A DNA stretch of 9,656 bases from Rhodoferax sp. (GCA_021737905.1 JAIPDA010000078.1:1-9656); one strand, 5' to 3'. Shown: positions 1-6,648, counted from the first letter of the stretch. Notes: generated by a model from the letters alone, not told the origin. Numbers and translations are program-made.

Positions 1-1
1 G

Positions 2-613
2 CAGGAGATCATTGCCTGTTACCAGCGCCCCGGCATTGCGCGGGCCTGGGTGAACAACGGCGGTGACATTGCCATGCACTTGTCGCCCGGGCAATCTCTC
101 AAGGTGGGGCTGTATGCAGACATCGCCCGGCTGGACGCGGCGCAACTGGAAGACCAGCTCCTGCTCGACGGACAGTTCAGCGTGGAGGCCGCCATGCCGG
201 TGCGCGGCGTGGCCACCAGCGGCTGGCGGGGCCGTAGTTTTTCAATGGGCATTGCCGACAGCGTGACCGTGCTGGCGCGCACCGCGGCGCAGGCCGATGC
301 CGCGGCCACGGTGATAGCCAATGCGGTCAATGTGAACGACGCGCGCGTGCAGCGCGCACCGGCCGCGTCACTCAAAGACGACAGCGATCTGGGGCAGCGG
401 CTCGTCACCACCGGCGTGCCGCCGCTGGCACCGGCCCTGGTGCTGCAAGCTTTGCAGGCCGGGCTGGCCACAGCCCGGGCCCTGCAAAGCGAGGGCCTTA
501 TTGACTCGGCGCTGCTGGTTTGTCAACAACAGGCGCTGCAAACCAGCGAGAATGCGCCATCGGAGGCGTTGCAAGCCACCCAGCTTGAACAGCATGGCCT
601 GGTCCCTGCGTAA
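2..613 (+). CDS. UPF0280 family (ApbE-like) protein, 5'-truncated by the window edge
   Basis: The frame is open from the first bases of the window to the TAA at 611-613, giving 203 visible residues. The usual family length is about 250-300, so the N-terminus lies upstream. The GTG at position 50 is an internal valine, because in-frame sequence before it (…QRPGIARAW) continues the domain. Visible motifs are NNGGDIA near visible residues 18-24, matching the conserved GGD loop of ApbE-type folds, and an ADSVTV block followed by AQADAAATVIANAV, matching the ApbE C-terminal 'ADA-AT' helix. ApbE proteins transfer FMN to Thr/Ser of target proteins; whether UPF0280 members do so is not established, and they may be enzymes in their own right. 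The ~50-residue C-terminal tail is rich in Ala, Gln and Leu and resembles nothing I recognise. The next gene starts 22 bp downstream. The family call is firm; the function is open. Confidence 0.85.
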   Translation, partial: QEIIACYQRPGIARAWVNNGGDIAMHLSPGQSLKVGLYADIARLDAAQLEDQLLLDGQFSVEAAMPVRGVATSGWRGRSFSMGIADSVTVLARTAAQADAAATVIANAVNVNDARVQRAPAASLKDDSDLGQRLVTTGVPPLAPALVLQALQAGLATARALQSEGLIDSALLVCQQQALQTSENAPSEALQATQLEQHGLVPA

Positions 614-635
614 CCCTTTAACCTGATACCCCCAC

Positions 636-1277
636 ATGATTGACATCCGACGCATCTTCACGCACGTGGAGCAAATCCACCACGAATTCGGCCCGGTCGC
701 TGCCACGCCTTTGCTGCGTGGCGCCATCGGAGTGGTGCTGACCAATCCATTTGCCGGCCGCTATGAGCCCGACCTGCTGCCCATGATGAACGCGCTGCAG
801 CCGCTGGGCATTGACATGGCCGAGCGCCTGCGCGCTGCCATGGGCGTGCCGGCGCAAAGCATTGAAGGCTACGGCAAAGGCGCCATTGTGGGTTCGGCCG
901 GCGAGCAGGAACACGGCGCCATGTGGCATGTACCCGGCGGCTACGCCATGCGCGAGTTGCTCGGCTGGAAAGGTGACCGTCAGGCTTATGCCCAGGGCCA
1001 GGGCGAGGCCAAGACCGGCCAGCCCGGCAATGCGCTGGCCATTGTGTCCTCCACCAAAAAAGTCGGTGCCCCCGGCACCACACTCGATGTGCCGCTCACG
1101 CACATCAACGCCAGCTATGTGCGCAGCCACTTTGACGCCATTGAGGTGCGCGTGCCCGGCGCGCCACTGGCCGACGAAATCGTTTTTATTCTGGCCATGA
1201 GCACCGGGCCACGCGTGCATGCGCGCATGGCCGGACTTGCTGCCAGCGCCATCAGCCTGTGGGACGGCTTGCGCTGA
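636..1277 (+). CDS. DUF1185 / amino acid synthesis family protein (PF06684), first paralogue
   Basis: A 213-residue protein. Its family signature blocks are NPFAGRYEPDL (residues 37-47), YGKGAIVGSAGEQEH (79-93), SSTKK (138-142), GAPGTTLDVPLTH (144-156) and YVRSHFDAIE (161-170). Structural genomics work on this family described a Bacillus chorismate-mutase-like fold and suggested, from context only, a role in amino acid metabolism; no reaction is assigned here. Compared with the next gene's product it carries about 20 extra residues between H93 and K141, a Gly/Gln-rich stretch including WKGDRQAYAQGQGEAK. The ATG at 636 is the first in-frame start after the upstream stop, and no clear Shine-Dalgarno precedes it, so translation may be coupled to the UPF0280 gene 22 bp upstream. 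Likely cytoplasmic: no signal peptide or membrane segment. Family membership is secure. Confidence 0.87.
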   Translation: MIDIRRIFTHVEQIHHEFGPVAATPLLRGAIGVVLTNPFAGRYEPDLLPMMNALQPLGIDMAERLRAAMGVPAQSIEGYGKGAIVGSAGEQEHGAMWHVPGGYAMRELLGWKGDRQAYAQGQGEAKTGQPGNALAIVSSTKKVGAPGTTLDVPLTHINASYVRSHFDAIEVRVPGAPLADEIVFILAMSTGPRVHARMAGLAASAISLWDGLR

Positions 1278-1315
1278 AAAGCGCAGCTTGGTCCCCGCAC
1301 CCCCTCAGCAGAATC

Positions 1316-1321
1316 AAGGAG
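1316..1321 (+). promoter_or_regulatory. Ribosome binding site that fixes the start of the second DUF1185 gene
   Basis: AAGGAG lies 6 nt before the ATG at 1328. The open frame runs further upstream and overlaps the end of the previous gene, but only the start at 1328 has this strong site, and the family's conserved N-terminus (NIRKIIVQVDETRIE) begins right after it. Confidence 0.8.
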
Positions 1322-1327
1322 TCCTTC

Positions 1328-1912
1328 ATGCCAGCCAACATCCGCAAAATCATCGTCCAGGTTGACGAAACACGCATCGAAATGGGCCGCAGTGTTTCCC
1401 CGCCTGCACGCAAGGCGCTGGCCATGGCCGTCATTGAAAACCCTTTTGCCGGGCAGTACACCGAGAACCTCGATGCGCTCATTGCCATTGGCGAGGAGCT
1501 GGGCGCCCTGCTGGGTCAGCGCTGCGTCGAGGCCCTGGGCATTGAGCCCGGCCAGGCGCACAGCTACGGCAAGGCCGCCATCGTCGGTGAGGCCGGTGAG
1601 CTCGAGCATGCCGCTGCCATCCTGCACCCCAAGCTGGGCGCACCTTTGCGCATCGCGGTTGAAAAGGGTGCGGCGCTGGTGCCTTCAAGCAAAAAACGCG
1701 GTGGCCTGGGCACGGCCATTGACGTGCCGCTGGGCCACAAGGACGCCGCTTTTGTGCGCAGTCACTTTGACGCGATGGAGGCACGCGTGGCCGATGCGCC
1801 GCGCGCCAATGAAATTGTGGTGGCCGTTGTCGTGACTGACAGCGGACGCCCATTGCCGCGCGTGGGCGGCTTGCAGGTCCACGAAATTCAGGGCAAGGAC
1901 GGTCTGCGCTAA
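1328..1912 (+). CDS. DUF1185 / amino acid synthesis family protein (PF06684), second paralogue
   Basis: A 194-residue protein, paralogous to the preceding gene product. Shared blocks are NPFAGQYTENL (38-48), YGKAAIVGEAGELEH (80-94), PSSKK (119-123), GLGTAIDVPLGH (126-137) and FVRSHFDAME (142-151). The YGK-AIVG-AGE-EH segment and the RSHFDA-E segment are nearly identical in the two copies, while most surface-like sequence has diverged, which suggests an old duplication and possibly two subunits of one complex. It lacks the ~20-residue insertion of the first copy and so looks like the standard-length family member. The start is set by AAGGAG at 1316-1321. No signal peptide or transmembrane segment is seen, so the product is probably cytoplasmic. 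The gene lies 50 bp after the first copy and 45 bp before the binding-protein gene. Enzymatic activity is unknown; the family name reflects an old prediction. Confidence 0.88.
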   Translation: MPANIRKIIVQVDETRIEMGRSVSPPARKALAMAVIENPFAGQYTENLDALIAIGEELGALLGQRCVEALGIEPGQAHSYGKAAIVGEAGELEHAAAILHPKLGAPLRIAVEKGAALVPSSKKRGGLGTAIDVPLGHKDAAFVRSHFDAMEARVADAPRANEIVVAVVVTDSGRPLPRVGGLQVHEIQGKDGLR

Positions 1913-1933
1913 GTACGCAGCCCCCATTTTTTT
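1901..1933 (+). terminator. Possible weak intrinsic terminator or attenuator before the binding-protein gene
   Basis: The stem pairs 1901-1908 with 1916-1923 (GG-t-CTGCG against CGCAG-c-CC, one T·C mismatch) around a 7-nt loop. Three bases later comes a run of seven T (1927-1933). The left arm lies in the last codons of the second DUF1185 gene and the loop contains its stop codon. The stem is short and imperfect, so at most partial termination is expected. It may simply lower read-through or protect an mRNA end. Confidence 0.35.
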
Positions 1934-1957
1934 AATCCACAACCAGCAGGAGTACAC

Positions 1958-3160
1958 ATGAAGATTCAACTGAAAAAACTCATCGGCGCGACAGCCCTTG
2001 TCAGCCTGATGGCACCGTTTGCGCATGCGCAAGGCGTCATCAAGATCGGTGAGATCAACAGCTACAAAGCCCAGCCCGCTTTTCTCGAGCCCTACAAAAA
2101 AGGCATGGACCTGGCGATTGAAGAGATCAATGCCGCAGGTGGAGTCAACGGCAAAAAGCTGGAGCTGATCATCCGTGACGACAACGCCAACCCGGGCGAA
2201 GCTGTGCGTGCCGCTGAAGAGCTGTTCTCGCGTGAAAAAGTCGATGTCCTGACAGGCTCCTTCCTGTCGCACATCGGCCTGGCGCTGACTGACTTTGCCA
2301 AGCAAAAGAAAATTTTCTTTCTGGCCTCTGAGCCGCTGACTGACAAGATCGTCTGGCAAAACGGCAACCGCTACACCTACCGCCTGCGCACCTCGACCTA
2401 CATGCAGGTCGCCATGCTGGTGCCTGATGCCGTCGCGATGAAGAAAAAGCGCTGGGCCATCGTGTACCCCAACTACGAATACGGCCAGTCGGCCGCCGCC
2501 AGCTTCAAGGAGTTGCTCAAGGCCGCTCAGCCGGATGTCGAGTTTGTGGCCGAGCAGGCGCCGCCGCTGGGCAAGGTGGATTCAGGCAGCGTGGTGCAGG
2601 CCATGGCCGACGCCAAGCCCGACGCCATTTTCAATGTCTTGTTCGGCGCTGACTTGGCCAAGTTCGTGCGCGAAGGCAACACGCGAGGCCTCTTCAAGGG
2701 CCGTGAAGTGGTCAGCCTGCTGACCGGCGAGCCCGAGTACCTGGACCCGCTCAAAGAAGAAACACCCAACGGCTGGGTTGTCACCGGCTACCCCTGGTAC
2801 GGTATTCAAACACCTGAGCACAAGGCTTTTTACAACGCCTACAACGCCAAGTACAAAGACTATCCGCGCCTGGGCTCGGTGGTGGGTTACAGCGCCATCA
2901 AGTCGCTGGCAGAGGGCATGAAAAAAGCCAAGTCCACTGAGACTGAAAAGATGATCGCCGCCTTCAAGGGCCTGAGCGTCATGACGCCGTTTGGCCCTGC
3001 TGTTTACCGTGCGCAGGACAACCAATCCACCATGGGTGTCTATGTCGGCCGCACTAAAAACGACAACGGCAAGGGCGTGATGGTGGACTACCGCTACCTC
3101 GATGGCGCCAAGTTCCAGCCTAGCGATGCTGAAGTCAAGAAGATGCGTCCTGCGGATTGA
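1958..3160 (+). CDS. Branched-chain-amino-acid-type ABC transporter, periplasmic substrate-binding protein
   Basis: A 400-residue protein. Residues 1-24 form a Sec signal peptide: basic MKIQLKK, hydrophobic core, and AHA before the likely cleavage at A24/Q25. The mature protein has the Peripla_BP_6 (LivJ-like) pattern: VIKIGEINSY at its N-terminus, the GMDLAIEEINAAGGVNGKKL block, then RDDNANPGEAVRAAEEL and, in the second lobe, WAIVYPNYEYGQS. It captures a ligand in the periplasm and delivers it to the permease and ATPases encoded immediately downstream. AGGAG at 1948-1952 lies 5 nt before the ATG, giving good start support. Binding proteins of this family also serve amides, urea, aromatic acids and other small carboxylates, and the genes around this one suggest a catabolic substrate rather than leucine, but specificity cannot be read from the sequence. 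A strong hairpin follows the stop codon. Confidence 0.93.
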   Translation: MKIQLKKLIGATALVSLMAPFAHAQGVIKIGEINSYKAQPAFLEPYKKGMDLAIEEINAAGGVNGKKLELIIRDDNANPGEAVRAAEELFSREKVDVLTGSFLSHIGLALTDFAKQKKIFFLASEPLTDKIVWQNGNRYTYRLRTSTYMQVAMLVPDAVAMKKKRWAIVYPNYEYGQSAAASFKELLKAAQPDVEFVAEQAPPLGKVDSGSVVQAMADAKPDAIFNVLFGADLAKFVREGNTRGLFKGREVVSLLTGEPEYLDPLKEETPNGWVVTGYPWYGIQTPEHKAFYNAYNAKYKDYPRLGSVVGYSAIKSLAEGMKKAKSTETEKMIAAFKGLSVMTPFGPAVYRAQDNQSTMGVYVGRTKNDNGKGVMVDYRYLDGAKFQPSDAEVKKMRPAD

Positions 3161-3177
3161 TCAATTTGCTTTTGAAC

Positions 3178-3202
3178 GGGGGCCGGACGCAGTCTGGCCC
3201 CC
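3178..3202 (+). terminator. Strong GC hairpin between binding-protein and permease genes (attenuator/partial terminator or mRNA stabiliser)
   Basis: GGGGGCCGGAC (3178-3188) pairs with GTCTGGCCCCC (3192-3202) around a GCA loop. This is an 11-bp stem with one G·T wobble (3185/3195). It is followed by CCGTTTTC, so the T-run is only four long and starts 3 nt after the stem. Outer pairing of TTGAAC (3172-3177) with GTTTTCAA (3205-3212) is also possible. The hairpin sits 17 nt after the binding-protein stop and 31 nt before the permease ATG. Such an element would give more binding protein than permease, as ABC importers commonly require. The short T-run argues for incomplete termination or 3'-end protection rather than a full stop. 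Confidence 0.7.
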
Positions 3203-3233
3203 CCGTTTTCAACCCTAGGTTGCAAGGTTTGTC

Positions 3234-5138
3234 ATGAGCTTTTCCGGCTTTGTCGTCCAACTGCTCAACGGCCTGGCCGGCGCATCGTCACTGTTTCTGG
3301 TGGCTGCCGGCTTGTCGCTTATTTTTGGCGTCACCCGCATTGTCAATTTCGCCCATGGTTCGTTTTTCATGGTCGGCATTTACGTTGCCTATTCGCTGGT
3401 GGCCAACTTGGGTGCCAGCATTGGTTTTTGGCCTTCGCTGCTGCTGGCTGCGCTGGCTGTGGCCGCCTTGGGCGCTTTGGTCGAGGTGCTGCTGCTGCGC
3501 CGCATTTACCGCGCGCCTGAGTTGTTTCAGTTGCTCGCCACTTTTGCCCTCGGCCTGGTCATCAAGGACGGCGTGCTGTGGTTCTGGGGCCCCGAAGAGT
3601 TGCTCGGGCCCCGCGCGCCCGGACTCACCGGCTCGGTGTCGATTCTGGGGCGGCAGTTCCCCTCCTATGACTTGTTTTTGATTGTGGCGGGTCCGGTGGT
3701 GCTGGGTCTGCTGTGGCTGCTGCTGACCAAAACGCGCTGGGGCACGCTGGTGCGCGCCGCCACGCAAGACCGTGACATGGTCAGCGCGCTGGGCGTCAAC
3801 CAGGCCTGGCTGTTCACGGCGGTGTTTGCCCTCGGTGCCTTTCTGGCCGGCCTGGGCGGCGCCTTGCAGTTGCCGCGCGAGCCGGCCAACCTGGAGATGG
3901 ACCTGAACATCATCGGCGCGGCCTTCGTGGTGGTGGTGGTGGGCGGCATGGGTTCGATTCCGGGCGCTTATGTGGCGGCGCTGCTGATCGCCGAGCTCAA
4001 GGCCATCTGCATCTGGTTGGGGCTGGTCGAGATCGCCGGCGTCAGCATTTCGTTTTCCAAGCTCACGCTGGTCGTTGAGTTTGTGGTGATGGCGGTGGTG
4101 CTGGTGGCCAGGCCCTGGGGTCTGTTCGGCCGGCCACAGTCGCCGAGCCGCCATGCAAGCGCGGCAGAGCAACCGCTGCGCGCCCCGGGCCGGGTGGCGG
4201 GCTATGCGCGCTGGGCCGTGCTGGCGCTGCTGGTGCTGTTGCCACTGCTGGCGGTGCAGTCACCCTATGTCACTGTGCTGATGATTGACCTGCTGATCGC
4301 CGCCTTGTTTGCAGCCAGCCTGCACTTCATCATGGGGCCGGCCGGCATGCACTCCTTTGGTCACGCGGCTTATTTCGGGCTGGGTGCTTACGCTGCGGCA
4401 CTGCTGGTGCGCAGCCTGCAACTGCCCATGGAAATGGCCCTGATGGTCGCGCCGGTGGCAGCGGGTTTTGGTGCCTTTTTGTATGGCTGGTTTTGCGTGC
4501 GGCTCTCGGGTGTTTACCTGGCCATGCTGACACTGGCCTTTGCACAAATCACCTGGGCTATTTGCTACCAGTGGGATGCGTTCACCGGTGGCAGCAACGG
4601 GCTGACCGGGGTCTGGCCGGCCCAGTGGCTGTCAGACAAACGCAACTACTACTACCTGACGCTGGCCCTGGTGGCCGGTGGCATCTTGCTGTTGCATCGC
4701 ATTTTGTATTCGCCCTTCGGCTATGCCCTGCGCGCCGGCCGCGACTCGGTGCTGCGCGCTGACGCCATCGGCATGAACGTCAAGCGCCTGCAATGGGTGG
4801 CTTTTGTGCTGGCCGGCACTTTTGCCGGGCTGGCCGGTGCGCTCTACGCTTTTTCTAAAGGCAGCATCTCGCCGGAGAGCCTGCACGTGGGCAAGTCGAT
4901 TGACGGTCTGGTGATGGTTTTGCTGGGCGGTCTGCAAACCCTGGTCGGCCCGGTGGTGGGTGCGCTCACCTTCACCTGGCTGCACGACACGGTGGCGCGC
5001 AACACCGACTACTGGCGCGCCATGTTGGGCGCCATCATCTTGCTGCTGGTGCTGCTGTTTCCGCAGGGCATTGCCGGCTTTGCGCGGCAACTCATCAATA
5101 AGCGCCAGAGCGCAGCTGTTCGGGAGGCGCAATCATGA
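3234..5138 (+). CDS. Fused LivH-LivM branched-chain-type ABC transporter permease
   Basis: A 634-residue inner-membrane protein equal to two permeases joined head to tail. Residues ~1-300 are LivH-like: NFAHGS at 38-43, the ATPase-contact loop GGMGSIPGA starting at 237, and a typical LivH ending RPWGLFGRP near 293-301. A short polar linker (~300-325, RHASAAEQPLRAPGR) precedes a LivM-like half: the GMHSFGHAAYFGLGAY block at 371-386, and GGLQTLVGP starting at 565 as the second ATPase-contact loop. Both halves are rich in hydrophobic segments. One polypeptide would therefore supply both halves of the channel, normally two genes. An AAGG (3224-3227) lies 6 nt before the ATG. The end overlaps the next gene by 4 bases (ATGA, 5135-5138), indicating translational coupling. 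No stop or frameshift is present at the junction, so the fusion is read directly from the sequence. Confidence 0.92.
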   Translation: MSFSGFVVQLLNGLAGASSLFLVAAGLSLIFGVTRIVNFAHGSFFMVGIYVAYSLVANLGASIGFWPSLLLAALAVAALGALVEVLLLRRIYRAPELFQLLATFALGLVIKDGVLWFWGPEELLGPRAPGLTGSVSILGRQFPSYDLFLIVAGPVVLGLLWLLLTKTRWGTLVRAATQDRDMVSALGVNQAWLFTAVFALGAFLAGLGGALQLPREPANLEMDLNIIGAAFVVVVVGGMGSIPGAYVAALLIAELKAICIWLGLVEIAGVSISFSKLTLVVEFVVMAVVLVARPWGLFGRPQSPSRHASAAEQPLRAPGRVAGYARWAVLALLVLLPLLAVQSPYVTVLMIDLLIAALFAASLHFIMGPAGMHSFGHAAYFGLGAYAAALLVRSLQLPMEMALMVAPVAAGFGAFLYGWFCVRLSGVYLAMLTLAFAQITWAICYQWDAFTGGSNGLTGVWPAQWLSDKRNYYYLTLALVAGGILLLHRILYSPFGYALRAGRDSVLRADAIGMNVKRLQWVAFVLAGTFAGLAGALYAFSKGSISPESLHVGKSIDGLVMVLLGGLQTLVGPVVGALTFTWLHDTVARNTDYWRAMLGAIILLLVLLFPQGIAGFARQLINKRQSAAVREAQS

Positions 5139-5896
5139 GCCTGCTCAAAGTTTCCGGCCTGGGCAAATCGTTTGGTGGCGTGCGCGCGGTCGATGGCGTT
5201 CATTTTGAGTTGGCCCCCGGCGAGCTGCTGGCACTGATCGGGCCCAACGGCGCCGGTAAGTCCACCACCTTCAACATGGTCAACGGGCAACTGCGCGCTG
5301 ATAGCGGCTCTATCTTGCTGGACGGCCATGAGCTGATCGGCAAAACGCCGCGCGAGATCTGGCGACTCGGCGTGAGCCGCACCTTTCAGATTGCCGAAAC
5401 CTTTGCCTCGCTGACCGTGGTGGAAAACGTGCAGATGGCCCTGCTGTCGGCAGACCGCAAGTTGTTTGCGATGTGGCGGCGCGCTGCCGACCATCAGCGC
5501 GAGCGTGCACTCGCCTTGCTGGACCAGGTCAGCATGAAAGCACAGGCCGACCGGCCTTGCAGCGTGTTGGCGTATGGGGACGTCAAGCGTGTTGAGTTGG
5601 CCATCGCCATGGCCAACGACCCCAAGCTGCTGCTGATGGACGAGCCCACCGCCGGCATGGCGCCCAAGGAACGCAATAACCTGATGGCCTTGACCAAAGA
5701 GCTGGTGCTTGACCGCGGCATGGCGGTGCTTTTTACAGAGCACAGCATGGACGTGGTGTTTGCGTATGCGGACCGCATGATCGTGCTGGCGCGGGGTCGC
5801 TTGATTGCTGAAGGTCAACCTCTGGCTGTTCGGGACGATCCGAAGGTGCAGGAAGTCTATTTCGGCAGTGGTAAAACATTTGAGAAAGCCGTTTGA
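5135..5896 (+). CDS. livG: LivG-like ABC transporter ATP-binding protein
   Basis: A 253-residue cytoplasmic ATPase of the branched-chain-type importer. Visible motifs are Walker A GPNGAGKST (residues 36-44), Q-loop Q85 in SRTFQIAETF, the signature helix as LAYGDVKRVEL (145-155) in place of canonical LSGGQ, Walker B LLLMD with catalytic E170 in MDEPTAGM, and switch histidine H203 in LFTEHSMD. The LAYGD signature is, to my knowledge, usual in this LivG subgroup. The C-terminal tail (VYFGSGKTF) is the typical LivG 'YLG' end. GGGAGG at 5122-5127 lies 7 nt before the ATG, and the start overlaps the permease stop. It pairs with the LivF-like ATPase to drive uptake. The symbol denotes family, not proof of leucine transport. 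Confidence 0.93.
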   Translation: MSLLKVSGLGKSFGGVRAVDGVHFELAPGELLALIGPNGAGKSTTFNMVNGQLRADSGSILLDGHELIGKTPREIWRLGVSRTFQIAETFASLTVVENVQMALLSADRKLFAMWRRAADHQRERALALLDQVSMKAQADRPCSVLAYGDVKRVELAIAMANDPKLLLMDEPTAGMAPKERNNLMALTKELVLDRGMAVLFTEHSMDVVFAYADRMIVLARGRLIAEGQPLAVRDDPKVQEVYFGSGKTFEKAV

Positions 5897-6633
5897 TGCA
5901 GACCGGCAACGACACCCTTTTGAAGGTCAGCGAACTGTGCGCCTGGTATGGCGCCGCGCAAATTCTGTACGACGTGGGCCTCGAAGTCCGGCGTGGCGAA
6001 GTGGTGGCCCTGATGGGGCGTAACGGCGCCGGCAAGTCCACCACCATCAAGTCCATCATCGGTATGCTTGAAAAGCGCCGCGGTCAGATCAGTTTCATGG
6101 GCCACGACATGGCGCGTGCCGAGCCGCACCAGGCGGCGCGTCTGGGCATGGGTTTTGTACCGGAAGACAGGCGCATCTTCACCGACCTCACCGTGATGGA
6201 AAACCTGGAAGTCGGCCGCCAGCCGCCACGCCACTGGCCTGACGGCAGCCAGGCGCCCAGCTGGTCGCCGGAGCGTCTTTTTTCGCTGTTTCCCAATCTG
6301 GGTGAAATGCCGCAGCGTCTGGGCGGGCGCATGAGCGGCGGCGAGCAGCAGATGCTGACTGTCGCCCGCACGCTGATGGGCAACCCTTTTCTGGTCTTGC
6401 TCGACGAGCCGTCCGAAGGTGTGGCGCCGGTGATCGTCGAGCAGATGGTGCAAATGATCCTCGAGCTCAAAGCCGAGGGTGTCAGCATTTTGCTGTCCGA
6501 GCAAAACATGCACTTTGCCGAACTGGTGTCTGACCGCGCTTACGTGCTCGAAAAAGGCCAGCTGCGTTTTGAAGGCAGCATGGCCGAGCTGGCCGCCAAC
6601 GAGGCGGTGCGGCGCGACTACCTCAGCGTCTGA
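5896..6633 (+). CDS. livF: LivF-like ABC transporter ATP-binding protein
   Basis: A 245-residue ATPase, second of the pair. Walker A GRNGAGKST lies at residues 41-49. The Q-loop region is GFVPEDRRIFTDLTV with Pro-Glu in place of Gln, usual in LivF proteins. The signature is MSGGEQQML, Walker B is LVLLDEPSEG, and the switch region is LLSEQN, where Gln replaces His as LivF proteins normally show. I chose the ATG at 5896, which shares one base with the upstream TGA (TGATG arrangement), rather than the TTG one codon earlier; the overlap implies translational coupling with livG. Only a weak purine stretch (GAGAAAG, 5882-5888) precedes it. A roughly 15-residue stretch around residues 110-125 (PPRHWPDGSQAPSWSP) is an insertion that I do not expect in classical LivF. 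Substrate specificity is set by the binding protein, not here. Confidence 0.93.
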   Translation: MQTGNDTLLKVSELCAWYGAAQILYDVGLEVRRGEVVALMGRNGAGKSTTIKSIIGMLEKRRGQISFMGHDMARAEPHQAARLGMGFVPEDRRIFTDLTVMENLEVGRQPPRHWPDGSQAPSWSPERLFSLFPNLGEMPQRLGGRMSGGEQQMLTVARTLMGNPFLVLLDEPSEGVAPVIVEQMVQMILELKAEGVSILLSEQNMHFAELVSDRAYVLEKGQLRFEGSMAELAANEAVRRDYLSV

Positions 6634-6648
6634 AGTACAGCCAAGCGC

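Noticed and set aside
50..52. GTG as the start of the UPF0280 gene
   Set aside because: In-frame family-like sequence extends upstream to the window edge, and starting here would remove the fold's N-terminal part. The gene begins outside the window.
1259..1327. N-terminal extension of the second DUF1185 gene
   Set aside because: The 23 extra residues overlap the previous gene, look like no family sequence, and the strong ribosome site fits only the ATG at 1328.
3214..3219. CCTAGG palindrome upstream of the permease
   Set aside because: Six bases only, no partner site or operator-like context; expected by chance.
3926..3944. GTG triplet repeat in the permease gene
   Set aside because: It encodes a run of Val in a membrane segment in frame; a short codon repeat rather than a regulatory or mobile repeat.
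3288..4172. 294-codon minus-strand open frame inside the permease gene
   Set aside because: It is very rich in Gln, His and Arg, as expected from the reverse complement of hydrophobic codons; not a credible protein.
5567..5602. LAYGDVKR as a degenerate, possibly inactive ABC signature in LivG
   Set aside because: Walker A, Walker B, catalytic Glu and switch His are intact, and this signature variant is, to my knowledge, usual in this LivG subgroup.
5893..5895. TTG start for livF
   Set aside because: An ATG follows directly at 5896 and makes the common TGATG coupling with the livG stop.
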